NCBI RefSeq assembly: GCF_014193425.1
Contig: NZ_JACHZG010000001.1
Coordinates: 806,001-870,000 of the forward strand
Direction of reading: 5' to 3'
From: Microlunatus antarcticus
GTDB taxonomy: Bacteria; Actinomycetota; Actinomycetes; Propionibacteriales; Propionibacteriaceae
Length of the DNA stretch: 64,000 bases
Part shown: piece by piece, positions 18,752 through 27,612 of the stretch
How positions within the stretch are numbered: position 1 is the stretch's first letter
Layout of the letters: each line of letters starts with the position of its first letter
Position numbers and translations under genes: made by a program
Notes under the pieces: generated by a model
What the model saw: the letters and a program-made list of their open reading frames with translations, nothing else
The model's database searches: none
What the model was told of the DNA's origin: nothing

Positions 18752-19629
18752 CCTCGATCCACTACCTCCCCGCGGGCACCGCCGGTGCGGACGGGTACGA
18801 CGTCGCGATCACGCCGGAGTCGGCCGGCTGGGGCTACTCAGGCCTCCACGTGGTGACCCTCGCGGCCGCCGAGGAGCACGGGTTCGCGACCGGCGAGGAC
18901 GAGGTCCTCGTCGTCCCGCTGAGCGGGGCCGTCTCCGTCGAGGCCGACGGCAGCCACCTCGACCTCGCCGGGCGCGCGGACGTGTTCGCCGGCCCGACCG
19001 ACTTCTCCTACCTGCCGCCGGGCACGACCGCGACGCTCGTGAGCGAGCGGGGCGGACGCTTCGCGCTCTGCTCCGCCCGGACGGACCGTCGCCTGCCCGT
19101 CCGGCACGGCGCTGCGGCCGACGTCCCGGTCGAGCTGCGCGGCGCCGGCGGGTCGAGCCGCCAGGTCCGCAACTTCGGTACGCCGGAGGCCCTCGACGCC
19201 GGCGCGATCATCGCCTGCGAGGTGATCACCCCGGGCGGCAACTGGTCGTCCTACCCCGCGCACAAGCACGACGAGGCGAGCGAGACCGAGAGCGCGCTGG
19301 AGGAGATCTACTACTTCGAGATCGCCGCCGGCCCGCAGGGTCAGCCGGGCCTCGGCTTCATGCGGACCTCTTCCTCGCCCGGCCACCCGATCGAGGTGAC
19401 CGAGGAGGTCCACGACGGCGACGTCGTCCTCGTCCCGCACGGCTGGCACGGCCCCGCCGTCGCCGCCCCGGGCCACCCGATGTACTACCTGAACGTGATG
19501 GCCGGACCGCCCGCCGCCGGTGACGGCAAGCGCGCCTGGCTCATCACCGACCACCCCGACCAGACCTGGGTCCGCGCCTCGTGGGCCGACCAGGCGGTCG
19601 ATCCCAGACTGACCGGAGAGACCCGATGA
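18748..19629 (+). CDS. iolB: 5-deoxy-glucuronate isomerase
   Basis: IolB converts 5-deoxyglucuronate to 5-dehydro-2-deoxygluconate. The 293-residue bicupin shows the metal-binding second cupin: GGNWSSYPAHKHDE, LEEIYYFEI and VLVPHGWHGP, with the histidines and glutamate as ligands. The N-terminal half is the degenerate cupin. It overlaps both neighbours by four bases. Confidence 0.95.
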   Translation: MTSIHYLPAGTAGADGYDVAITPESAGWGYSGLHVVTLAAAEEHGFATGEDEVLVVPLSGAVSVEADGSHLDLAGRADVFAGPTDFSYLPPGTTATLVSERGGRFALCSARTDRRLPVRHGAAADVPVELRGAGGSSRQVRNFGTPEALDAGAIIACEVITPGGNWSSYPAHKHDEASETESALEEIYYFEIAAGPQGQPGLGFMRTSSSPGHPIEVTEEVHDGDVVLVPHGWHGPAVAAPGHPMYYLNVMAGPPAAGDGKRAWLITDHPDQTWVRASWADQAVDPRLTGETR

Positions 19630-21530
19630 GCAACACCGTGCGCATGACCGTCGCGCAGGCCACGATCAACTTCCTCGGGGCCCAGTTCAGCGAGTCCGAC
19701 GGGGTCGAGCAGAAGCTCTTCGCCGGGTGCTTCGGCATCTTCGGCCACGGGAACGTGGCCGGCATCGGCCAGGCCCTCCTGCAGGCCGAGCTCGAGCAGC
19801 CGGACCTGCTGCCGTACGTGCTCGGGCGCAACGAGCAGGCCATGGTGCACTCCGCGGTCGCGTACGCGCGGATGAAGGAGCGGCGCCAGACCTGGGTCGT
19901 GTCGACCAGCGTCGGCCCCGGCGCGACCAACATGCTCACCGGCGCCGCGCTCGCGACGATCAACCGGCTGCCCGTGCTGCTGCTCCCGGCGGACACCTTC
20001 GCCGACCGCTCGGCCTCGCCGCTGCTGCAGGAGCTCGAGCACCCGTACGCCGGCGACCTCACGGTCAACGACGCGTTCCGCCCGGTCTCGACCTACTTCG
20101 ACCGCGTCTGGCGGCCCGAGCAGCTCGCCCCGGCCCTGATGTCGGCGATGCGGGTGCTCACCGACCCGGCGACCACCGGTGCGGTGACGGTCTGCTTCCC
20201 GCAGGACGTGCAGGTGCAGGCGTACGACTGGCCCGTCGAGCTCTTCGAGCGTCGGGTGTGGCACATCGCCCGCCCGCGGCCCGAGACCCGCGTGCTCGAG
20301 CAGGCGGCGGCCGCGATCCGCTCGGCCAAGCGGCCGCTGATCGTGGCCGGCGGCGGCGTCCACTACTCCGGGGCGACCGACGCCCTGGCCGCCTTCTGCG
20401 CGGCCACCGGCATCCCGGTCGGGCAGACCCAGGCGGGCAAGGGGACGCTCCTCTACGACCACCCGCAGTGCCTGGGCGCCATCGGCTCGACCGGGACGAC
20501 CGCCTCCAACGCGGTCGCCGCCGAGGCCGACCTGGTGATCGGCATCGGGACCCGCTACTCCGACTTCACCACCGCGAGCCGGACGGCGTTCGCCGACCCG
20601 GGCGTCGCGTTCGTCAACGTCAACGTGGCCGGGATCGACGCGGTCAAGCAGTCGGGGCTCTCCGTCGTCGCCGACGCCCGCGAGACCCTCGCCGCGCTCA
20701 CCGACCTGCTGGCCGGGCACCACGTCGACCAGGCCTACGTCGACCGCTACACCGCGCTCGACGCCGAGTGGGAGGCCACGGTCACCTCGGTCTTCGCCGA
20801 GCCGGAGACGAGCGAGGGCCTGCTCAGCCAGAACGCGGTCATCGGCGCGGTGAACGAGCTGTCCGACCCGCGCGACGTCGTCGTCTGCGCGGCCGGCTCG
20901 ATGCCCGGCGACCTGCACAAGCTCTGGCGCACCCGCGACCCGAAGGGCTACCACGTCGAGTACGGCTACTCCTGCATGGGCTACGAGGTCGCCGGCGGCC
21001 TGGGCGTGGCCATGGCGTGCCCGGACCGCGACGTCTTCGTCATGGTCGGCGACGGCTCGTACCTGATGATGGCCACCGAGCTGGCGACCGTCGTGCAGGA
21101 GCACGTCAAGCTCATCACGGTCCTCGTGCAGAACCACGGCTACGCCTCGATCGGCGCGCTGTCGGAGTCGCTCGGGTCGCAGCGCTTCGGCACCCGCTAT
21201 CGCGCCCGCGGGGCGGAGAGCCACCGCCTGGACGGGGACTTCCTGCCGGTCGACCTCGCGGCCAACGCCGCGAGCTTCGGGCTCGAGGTGATCAAGGCCC
21301 AGACCATGGCCGAGCTCGCCGACGCGATCAAGGTCGCCAAGGCGGGGTCCGAGCCCGTCGTGATCTACGTCGAGACCGACCCGTTCATCGACGCGCCGCC
21401 CTCGGACTCGTGGTGGGACGTCCCGGTCAGCGCCACGTCCACGCTGGAGTCCACCCAGCGGGCGCGCACCACCTACGAGGAGCACAAGGCCCGGCAGCGG
21501 CTGTTCCTCACCCCGCCCCGCACGTCCTGA
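19626..21530 (+). CDS. iolD: 3D-(3,5/4)-trihydroxycyclohexane-1,2-dione hydrolase
   Basis: IolD is the ThDP enzyme that opens the inositol ring. The 634-residue protein has the three ThDP-enzyme domains: an N-terminal pyrimidine-binding domain (FGHGNVAGIGQALL; the activating glutamate region near RNEQAMVH), a central nucleotide-like domain, and a C-terminal domain with VGDGSYLMMATELATVV and QNHGYASIG, the magnesium/diphosphate motif. It overlaps iolB by four bases. The 69 bases before iolE contain AGAAGGAG near 21583. Confidence 0.95.
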   Translation: MSNTVRMTVAQATINFLGAQFSESDGVEQKLFAGCFGIFGHGNVAGIGQALLQAELEQPDLLPYVLGRNEQAMVHSAVAYARMKERRQTWVVSTSVGPGATNMLTGAALATINRLPVLLLPADTFADRSASPLLQELEHPYAGDLTVNDAFRPVSTYFDRVWRPEQLAPALMSAMRVLTDPATTGAVTVCFPQDVQVQAYDWPVELFERRVWHIARPRPETRVLEQAAAAIRSAKRPLIVAGGGVHYSGATDALAAFCAATGIPVGQTQAGKGTLLYDHPQCLGAIGSTGTTASNAVAAEADLVIGIGTRYSDFTTASRTAFADPGVAFVNVNVAGIDAVKQSGLSVVADARETLAALTDLLAGHHVDQAYVDRYTALDAEWEATVTSVFAEPETSEGLLSQNAVIGAVNELSDPRDVVVCAAGSMPGDLHKLWRTRDPKGYHVEYGYSCMGYEVAGGLGVAMACPDRDVFVMVGDGSYLMMATELATVVQEHVKLITVLVQNHGYASIGALSESLGSQRFGTRYRARGAESHRLDGDFLPVDLAANAASFGLEVIKAQTMAELADAIKVAKAGSEPVVIYVETDPFIDAPPSDSWWDVPVSATSTLESTQRARTTYEEHKARQRLFLTPPRTS

Positions 21531-21599
21531 CCCGCCCCTCCCGACCTCCCCGTCTCGACCCGTCCGTACGCACCTCCACCGCAGAAGGAGCACCACGCC

Positions 21600-22517
21600 G
21601 TGCCTGGCAAGCTGACCATCGGAACCGCCCCCGACTCCTGGGGCGTCTGGTTCCCGAGCGACCCCGAGCAGGTCTCGGCCGACGTCTTCCTCCGCGAGGT
21701 GGTGGAGGCCGGCTACGAGGCCATCGAGCTCGGCCCGTACGGCTACCTGCCGAAGGACCCGCGGGAGCTGTCCGACGCCCTCGAGGCGCACGGGCTGACC
21801 GTGCTCGCCGGCACCGTGTTCTCCGGGCTGCACCGGCCGGGCTCGTGGGACGACGTGTGGAAGCAGGTGACCGACGTCGCGGCACTGACCAAGGCCGTCG
21901 GCGGCGAGCACATCGTCGTCATCCCGGCGATGTACCGCGACGAGAAGACCGGCGCTGACCTCGAGCCGTCGACGCTCACCGACGAGCAGTGGACGCTCCT
22001 GACCGGCCAGACCGACGAGCTGGGCCGCCGGATCCTCGAGGAGTACGGGCTCAAGGTCCAGTTCCACAGCCACGCCGAGAGCCACGTCGGCTACCAGCCC
22101 GACATCGAGCGGTTCCTCGAGGCCACGAACCCCGACTACGTAAACCTCTGCCTCGACACCGGCCACGTCGCCTACTACGGCGGTGACTCGGTGGAGCTGA
22201 TCACCAAGTACCCCGAGCGCATCGGCTACGTGCACCTCAAGCAGGTCAGCCCCGAGGTGATGGAGGAGGTCCGGGACAAGAACATCGTGTGGCCCGAGGC
22301 CGTCCGGATGGGCGCGATGACCGAGCCGCCGCTCGGCGTGCCGGACATGCCCCCGGTGCTCGACGCCCTGGCTGCGCTGAACCGGCCGATCATGGGCATC
22401 GTCGAGCACGACCTCTACCCGTGCCCGGCTGACCTGCCGCTGCCGATCGCCAAGCGCACGCGGACGTACCTGCAGTCCTGCAGCTCCGCCCAGATCGACC
22501 TCGGGAACCGCGCGTGA
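21600..22517 (+). CDS. iolE: Myo-inosose-2 dehydratase
   Basis: IolE removes water from 2-keto-myo-inositol to give the substrate of IolD. The 305-residue protein has the xylose-isomerase-like TIM barrel: TAPDSWGVWFP at the N-terminus, then FHSHAESHVG, CLDTGHVAYYGGD and MGIVEHDLYP, which carry the metal ligands. GTG 21600 has AGAAGGAG upstream. The stop overlaps the GTG of iolG by four bases. Confidence 0.93.
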   Translation: MPGKLTIGTAPDSWGVWFPSDPEQVSADVFLREVVEAGYEAIELGPYGYLPKDPRELSDALEAHGLTVLAGTVFSGLHRPGSWDDVWKQVTDVAALTKAVGGEHIVVIPAMYRDEKTGADLEPSTLTDEQWTLLTGQTDELGRRILEEYGLKVQFHSHAESHVGYQPDIERFLEATNPDYVNLCLDTGHVAYYGGDSVELITKYPERIGYVHLKQVSPEVMEEVRDKNIVWPEAVRMGAMTEPPLGVPDMPPVLDALAALNRPIMGIVEHDLYPCPADLPLPIAKRTRTYLQSCSSAQIDLGNRA

Positions 22518-23515
22518 GCGCCGACCTGAGGATCGCCGTCCTCGGCGTCGGGATGATGGGGGCGTTCCACGCGGACGCGCTCGCCACCCGGGTCAAGGGC
22601 GCGACGGTCACCGTGGTCAACGACTTCGCCGCCGACAAGGCCGCAGAGGTCGCCGCCCGAATCGGTGCGCGGGTCGTCGCCGACCCGTTCGAGGCGATCG
22701 CCGACCCCGAGGTCGACGCCGTCCTGATCGCGACCCCGGGCGCGGCCCACGCGGGCCAGGTCCAGGCCTGCCTCGACGCGGGCAAGCCGGTGCTCTGCGA
22801 GAAGCCGTTGACCACCGACATCGCGTCCTCGTACGCGCTGGTGCAGGCCGAGGCCAAGCTCGACCGGCCACTGGTCCAGCTCGGCTTCATGCGGCGCTTC
22901 GACGCCGAGTACGTCACCCTGCACGACCTGATCACCTCGGGCGGGCTGGGCAACCCGCTGCTCGTGCACTGCACGCACCGCAACCCGACGGTGCCGGAGC
23001 ACTTCAACTCGGAGTTCATGATCCGCGACTCCGTGGTGCACGAGGTCGACGTCGCCCGCTTCCTGCTCGACGAGGAGATCACCTCGGTGCAGGTGCTCCG
23101 CGGCGTGGCCACCTCGGCCGCGCCGGAGGGCACGAACGACCCGATGATCGTGGTCTTCGAGACCACCTCGGGCCGCCTCGTCACCGACGAGATCTACGTC
23201 CGCAGCGGCATCGCGTACGAGGTCCGCACCGAGGTCGTCGGCGAGGCCGGCAGCGCCATGATCGGGCTCGACCAGAACCTCGTGCGCACGACCACCGACG
23301 GGCGCTGGGGCGGCACGATCACCCCGGGCTTCGTCGAGCGGTTCGGGCAGGCCTACGACACCGAGCTGCAGCGGTGGGTCGCCGCGGCGAAGCAGGGCAC
23401 GATCGACGGCCCGGGCGTCTGGGACGGCTACGCCGCGGTCGCGGTCTGCGAGGCCGGCGTGCAGGCCGTCCGGACCGGTGAGAAGGTGCCGGTCGTCATG
23501 GAGGCCCGGCCATGA
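22514..23515 (+). CDS. iolG: Inositol 2-dehydrogenase (Gfo/Idh/MocA family)
   Basis: IolG oxidises myo-inositol to 2-keto-inositol with NAD+. The 333-residue protein shows VLGVGMMGAFHADAL for dinucleotide binding, CEKPLTTD with the conserved lysine, and RDSVVHEVDVARFLLDE, where the aspartate/histidine pair is catalytic in this family. The iol context makes inositol the likely substrate; another inositol stereoisomer or related sugar is possible. Confidence 0.9.
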   Translation: MSADLRIAVLGVGMMGAFHADALATRVKGATVTVVNDFAADKAAEVAARIGARVVADPFEAIADPEVDAVLIATPGAAHAGQVQACLDAGKPVLCEKPLTTDIASSYALVQAEAKLDRPLVQLGFMRRFDAEYVTLHDLITSGGLGNPLLVHCTHRNPTVPEHFNSEFMIRDSVVHEVDVARFLLDEEITSVQVLRGVATSAAPEGTNDPMIVVFETTSGRLVTDEIYVRSGIAYEVRTEVVGEAGSAMIGLDQNLVRTTTDGRWGGTITPGFVERFGQAYDTELQRWVAAAKQGTIDGPGVWDGYAAVAVCEAGVQAVRTGEKVPVVMEARP

Positions 23516-23537
23516 TCAGCAGGCAGGGGGCGTCGTC

Positions 23538-24431
23538 GTGAGGCTGGCCCTCGACGCGCAGATGTTCTTCGCCACGAGCAGCGTCTACGAGCTGCCCGAC
23601 ATCGCGGCGGGCCTCGGCTACGCCTGGATCGAGCTGTCGCCCAAGGACGACTTCATCCCGTTCTTCCGGCACCCCCGGATCGACGACGCCGGCGTCCGCC
23701 GGCTCAAGAAGGTCGCCGCCGACGCCGGCGTCGGCTTCGCCTCGATCATCCCGCTCAACCGCTGGTCGGGTCCCGACGAGGGCCAGCGCCAGGCCGCCGT
23801 CCGGTCGTGGAAGCGGTCGATCCAGATCGCCGTCGACCTCGGCGTGGACGTGCTCAACTCCGAGTTCAACGGCCGTCCGGAGGACCCGGAGACCGCCGAG
23901 GCGATGTTCCTGCGGTCGATGGACGAGCTCCTGCCGATCGTCGAGCGCGAGGGGATCAGGCTCGTGCTCGAGCCGCACCCGGACGACTTCATCGAGGACG
24001 GCCTGGACGCGGTCGGGATGATCCGGGGGCTGAACCACCCGAGCGTCAGCTTCCTCTACTGCACGCCGCACGCGTTCCACCAGCGCCACAGCCCGGCGGC
24101 GATCATCGAGGCGGCCGGCGACCTGGTGAGCTACGTGCACCTGGCCGACGCCTTCGACCACACGGCCTCGCACGGCCTGCGCTACATCACCAACCCGCCC
24201 GGCAACGCCGTCCGCGTGCACCAGCACATGGAGGTCGGGCGCGGCGAGGTCGACTACGACGCGGTCTTCGCCGCGCTCGCCGCCGTCGGCTTCGACGGTG
24301 TCATCAGCAGCTGCGTCTTCGGCTTCGAGGAGGACGCGCGCGCGATCTCCGAGCGTCAGCGCGACGCGGCCGTCAGCCTGGTGACGCAGCACTTCGGCGC
24401 CGACCAGGCCGCCGCCCTCACCCGTACCTAG
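23538..24431 (+). CDS. iolH: Sugar phosphate isomerase/epimerase family protein (IolH-like)
   Basis: The 297-residue protein is a second xylose-isomerase-type TIM barrel: RLALDAQMFFATSSV, NSEFNGRP, LEPHPDDFIEDG and FLYCTPHAFH supply typical metal ligands. It resembles IolH of inositol clusters, whose exact reaction is unsettled. GTG 23538 is chosen because GCAGGGGG precedes it and the family begins here; the frame is open to 23478 inside iolG. Confidence 0.82.
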   Translation: MRLALDAQMFFATSSVYELPDIAAGLGYAWIELSPKDDFIPFFRHPRIDDAGVRRLKKVAADAGVGFASIIPLNRWSGPDEGQRQAAVRSWKRSIQIAVDLGVDVLNSEFNGRPEDPETAEAMFLRSMDELLPIVEREGIRLVLEPHPDDFIEDGLDAVGMIRGLNHPSVSFLYCTPHAFHQRHSPAAIIEAAGDLVSYVHLADAFDHTASHGLRYITNPPGNAVRVHQHMEVGRGEVDYDAVFAALAAVGFDGVISSCVFGFEEDARAISERQRDAAVSLVTQHFGADQAAALTRT

Positions 24432-24465
24432 ATCCGATCAGCAACCCGACAGGCAGGAACCCAGC

Positions 24466-25959
24466 ATGGCCACCACCCTCCACCACTGGCTGAACGGCGC
24501 GACCTTCGAAGGCTCCGGCGGTCGCTTCAGCGACGTGACCAACCCGGCGACCGGCGAGGTCAGCGCCCAGCTGGCCCTGGCGTCGGAGGACGACGTCGAC
24601 GCGGTCGTCGCCGCGGCCTCCGCGGCGTTCCCGAAGTGGCGCGACACCTCCCTCGCCCGCCGCGTGCAGATCCTCTTCGCGTTCCGCGAGCTGCTGAACG
24701 CCCGCGCCGACGAGCTGGCCGCGATCATCACCAGCGAGCACGGCAAGGTCCTCTCCGACGCCCGCGGCGAGGTCGCCCGCGGCCAGGAGGTCGTCGAGTT
24801 CGCCTGCGGCATCCCGCACCTGATCAAGGGCGCGTTCACGGAGAACGCCTCGACCCGCGTCGACGTGCACTCGGTGCGCCAGCCCCTCGGCGTCGTCGGC
24901 ATCATCTCGCCCTTCAACTTCCCGGCCATGGTGCCGATGTGGTTCTTCCCGCTGGCCATCGCCTCGGGCAACACCGTCGTGCTCAAGCCGAGCGAGAAGG
25001 TGCCGACCGCGGCCCTGTTCATGGCGCAGCTGTGGAAGGAGGCCGGCCTGCCCGACGGCGTCTTCAACGTCCTCAACGGCGACAAGGTCGCCGTCGACGG
25101 GCTGCTGACCCACCCCGACGTGCAGTCGATCAGCTTCGTCGGCTCGACCCCGATCGCGCGCTACGTCTACGAGACCGGCACCTCGCACGGCAAGCGCGTC
25201 CAGGCGCTCGGCGGGGCCAAGAACCATATGCTCGTGCTGCCCGACGCCGACCTCGACCTCGCGGCCGACGCGGCCGTCAACGCCGGCTACGGCTCGGCGG
25301 GGGAGCGCTGCATGGCGATCTCGGCCGTGCTCGCCGTCGGCGACGTCGCCGACACGCTCGTGGAGAAGATCCGCGAGCGCACCGTCGGGCTGCAGACCGG
25401 CGACGGCACCCGCGGCTGCGACATGGGCCCGCTCGTCACCTCGGTGGCCCAGAAGCGCGTGGCCGGCTACGTCGACGCCGGTGAGGCCTCGGGCGCGACG
25501 CTCGTCGTCGACGGCCGCGACCCGAAGGTCAACGCCGACGGCAACGGCTTCTTCGTCGGCCCGACGCTCTTCGACCACGTCACGACGGACATGAGCATCT
25601 ACACCGACGAGATCTTCGGCCCGGTGCTCGCGGTCGTCCGCGTCGACACGTACGCCGAGGGCCTGCAGCTGATCAACGACAACCCGTACGGCAACGGCAC
25701 CGCGATCTTCACCAACGACGGCGGCGCGGCCCGGCAGTTCCAGAACGAGGTCAAGGTCGGCATGATCGGCATCAACGTGCCGGTCCCCGTCCCGATGGCG
25801 TACTACTCGTTCGGTGGCTGGAAGAACTCGCTGTTCGGCGACACCCACGCCCACGGCGTCGAGGGCGTGCACTTCTTCACCCGCGGCAAGGTCGTCACGT
25901 CGCGCTGGCTCGACCCGAGCCACGGCGGCATCAACCTCGGCTTCCCGCAGAACCAGTAG
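24466..25959 (+). CDS. mmsA: CoA-acylating (methyl)malonate-semialdehyde dehydrogenase
   Basis: This enzyme (also named iolA) turns malonate semialdehyde, or methylmalonate semialdehyde from valine, into acetyl- or propionyl-CoA. The 497-residue aldehyde dehydrogenase has GIISPFNFPAMVPMWF, VGSTPIARYVYE and the catalytic cysteine C282 in GSAGERCMAIS. The usual aldehyde-dehydrogenase glutamate motif is ALGGAKNH, which is normal for the CoA-acylating family. It ends the iol operon; a palindromic element (25984-26050) follows. Confidence 0.95.
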   Translation: MATTLHHWLNGATFEGSGGRFSDVTNPATGEVSAQLALASEDDVDAVVAAASAAFPKWRDTSLARRVQILFAFRELLNARADELAAIITSEHGKVLSDARGEVARGQEVVEFACGIPHLIKGAFTENASTRVDVHSVRQPLGVVGIISPFNFPAMVPMWFFPLAIASGNTVVLKPSEKVPTAALFMAQLWKEAGLPDGVFNVLNGDKVAVDGLLTHPDVQSISFVGSTPIARYVYETGTSHGKRVQALGGAKNHMLVLPDADLDLAADAAVNAGYGSAGERCMAISAVLAVGDVADTLVEKIRERTVGLQTGDGTRGCDMGPLVTSVAQKRVAGYVDAGEASGATLVVDGRDPKVNADGNGFFVGPTLFDHVTTDMSIYTDEIFGPVLAVVRVDTYAEGLQLINDNPYGNGTAIFTNDGGAARQFQNEVKVGMIGINVPVPVPMAYYSFGGWKNSLFGDTHAHGVEGVHFFTRGKVVTSRWLDPSHGGINLGFPQNQ

Positions 25960-25969
25960 TTCTTCGCGC

Positions 25970-26056
25970 CCCACGAGCCCCAGGTTTTTCACGTTCACGT
26001 GAAAAACTGACGCTGACCCCACCAGATCCGGTGGGGTCAGCGCCAGTTTCGCGTGG
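25970..26056. repeat. Palindromic intergenic element, copy A (bidirectional terminator-like)
   Basis: Two hairpins lie side by side. The first is GTTTTTCACG-TTCA-CGTGAAAAAC (25984-26007), a perfect 10-bp stem. The second is a 13-bp stem CGCTGACCCCACC/GGTGGGGTCAGCG around AGATCC (26011-26042). It separates mmsA from the convergent TfoX-like gene. Read on the minus strand, the second hairpin is followed by TTTTT, as in intrinsic terminators. Copies B and C are at 38351 and 47431. Confidence 0.8.
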
Positions 26057-26070
26057 TGAGCGGGCCCGGG

Positions 26071-26439
26071 TCAGCGGCGCGAGGCGGAGCGGGCGGCGGT
26101 GACGCCGCGTTCGATCCAGGCGCTCAAGGCGTCGTCGGTCAGGGCCTCGGGGGCGACGTTCACCCAGCTCTTCGAGGTGCGGCCGGCCATCGCCATCGGC
26201 TCGACGTCCGCGTCGGCGCAGAGCGCGTCGATCTCGGCCGGGTCGACGCGGACCATCAGGTCGCCCTTCGAGCCGGCGCAGACGGCCAGGTGGCCGGCCA
26301 CCATGAAGCCGAGGCCGCCGAACATCTTCTTCTCCTCGACGAGGCCGAGGTCGCCCTCGTCGTCGTCGAGCTCGCCGCCGAGCAGCTCCTCGGCGAGGAC
26401 CATGCGGATCCGGTCCGCGAGCGCGACGTCGTACGGCAC
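26071..26439 (-). CDS. TfoX N-terminal domain protein
   Basis: The 122-residue protein has the TfoX_N pattern: EEKKMFGGLGFMVAGHLAV, then LMVRVDPAEID and RTSKSWVNVAPEAL. This stand-alone domain is common in actinobacteria and its function is unknown; it should not be taken as a competence regulator. GTG 26439 is chosen because the longer frame would run through the divergent gene at 26527. Confidence 0.8.
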   Translation of the reverse strand: MPYDVALADRIRMVLAEELLGGELDDDEGDLGLVEEKKMFGGLGFMVAGHLAVCAGSKGDLMVRVDPAEIDALCADADVEPMAMAGRTSKSWVNVAPEALTDDALSAWIERGVTAARSASRR

Positions 26440-26526
26440 CCACTTAGTCTGACCGGGGGTGGCCGGAAGCGCGCCCGCCGGGTCGGTTACGTTCGGTCCC
26501 TCAAGCCCGACGACGCAGGAGGACCC

Positions 26527-26784
26527 GTGCCCGAACCGTTCGACGAGGTGCTGGAGCCCGAGCAGGACGGCGGTCTTCACCACGACCGCCGGGTGCACGG
26601 CGGAATGCCGGTCCGGGAGGACGACGACGCGCTCGAGCGTCTCGTGGAGGAGGACCGCGTCGCGGCGGGGGTGTCCGACTTCGCCGAGGACGACGTCCCG
26701 CCCGCCACGGACGCCCCGCCCGAGGGGACGTCGGAGGCCGTCACCCGGGCCCAGCAGGGGCTCTCGGGCGACACGACCGTCTGA
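26527..26784 (+). CDS. Small acidic protein, unrecognised
   Basis: This 85-residue frame starts at GTG with AGGAGG five bases upstream, a good ribosome site. The product is very acidic (REDDDALERLVEED, FAEDDVPP) with no hydrophobic segment and is likely disordered. No homology is recognised. G/C-ending codons agree with coding sequence. Its 3' end is 22 bases before the convergent TIGR03089 gene. Confidence 0.55.
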   Translation: MPEPFDEVLEPEQDGGLHHDRRVHGGMPVREDDDALERLVEEDRVAAGVSDFAEDDVPPATDAPPEGTSEAVTRAQQGLSGDTTV

Positions 26785-26806
26785 TCATCCGGCCGGTCGC
26801 GTCCGG

Positions 26807-27523
26807 CTAGTCGCTGACGACGGCGTCCACGCGCTCGGTCAGGCCGATCTGCCGAGCGCGCTCGTCGTCGGCGGCGCCGGCCAGGACCACGGACGAGCCG
26901 CCGTCGCGCAGCGGTACGACGACGGCGTCCCGTACGGTCGCCCACGGGTCCCCGGAACGCACCAGGAGCCGCTGCGCCGGGACCGGGCCGCCGAGGAGCA
27001 GGTCGGTCTGGTCCAGCGCCCGCTCGTGGTCGTGCCAGGCCGGGGCGTCGGAGGCGACGGGGTTGACGTTCCACACGTCGGGCTGGACGCGGACCTCCGC
27101 GGCGTAGTCCACGACGCCCGACGGCACGGGGGGCTCGAGCCCCAGGCCCAGCGGGTGCAACGAGCAGGCGACCAGCTCGGCCGTCCCCGGGTCGACGTCG
27201 GCGTAGTCCGGCCCGCACACCACGAGCGCGGCCTCGTCGGGCCGACCGAGGGTGAGGGTCGCGCCGGTCTGCCAGCAGGCCAGCGCCCACACCAGCGTCA
27301 TCCAGTGGCCGGGGTGGCGTGCGGCGACGAGGAGCTCGACCGACGCCCCAGGCTCCAGCATCAGCTCGTCGGTCAGCAGGTTGCTCGTCTTGGCGACCCA
27401 GTTCGCGAACGTCGTCCCCGACAGCTCCGTCCGGATCCCGGCGTCGACGTCGTAGTAGGTGACCAGCGGGGCCGAGCCGGCGGACCGGACCCGACGGGCG
27501 AGGAGCTCGGCGATCAGCGGCAC
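26807..27523 (-). CDS. TIGR03089 family protein (truncated AMP-binding-like)
   Basis: The 238-residue protein fits TIGR03089, an actinobacteria-only family resembling the N-terminal part of acyl-CoA synthetases: ELSGTTFANWVAKTSNLL, VELLVAARHPGHWMTLVWALACW. The ATP-binding P-loop and the C-terminal half of true synthetases are missing, so catalysis is doubtful. GTG 27523 has TACGCT six bases upstream and no Shine-Dalgarno sequence. It is divergent from manC; a TIGR03089 gene near the LCP and manC genes is also mycobacterial (Rv3268, from memory). Confidence 0.85.
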   Translation of the reverse strand: MPLIAELLARRVRSAGSAPLVTYYDVDAGIRTELSGTTFANWVAKTSNLLTDELMLEPGASVELLVAARHPGHWMTLVWALACWQTGATLTLGRPDEAALVVCGPDYADVDPGTAELVACSLHPLGLGLEPPVPSGVVDYAAEVRVQPDVWNVNPVASDAPAWHDHERALDQTDLLLGGPVPAQRLLVRSGDPWATVRDAVVVPLRDGGSSVVLAGAADDERARQIGLTERVDAVVSD

Positions 27524-27612
27524 GCCCGGAGCGTACCCAGCCGGGGCGGGCCGTCCGCGGCAGTTCTCGGGCAGGGACGTGGAGGGCGCCCGTTCCCCCT
27601 AGCCTTCTGCCC

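Noticed and set aside
19485-22409. A 974-residue minus-strand frame over the iolB-iolD-iolE genes
   Set aside because: No motif, Val/Gly/Arg-rich, antisense to well-supported enzymes.
23811-24100. Possible extra gene inside the iolH-like region
   Set aside because: Alternative frames are shadows; the isomerase frame carries all family motifs.
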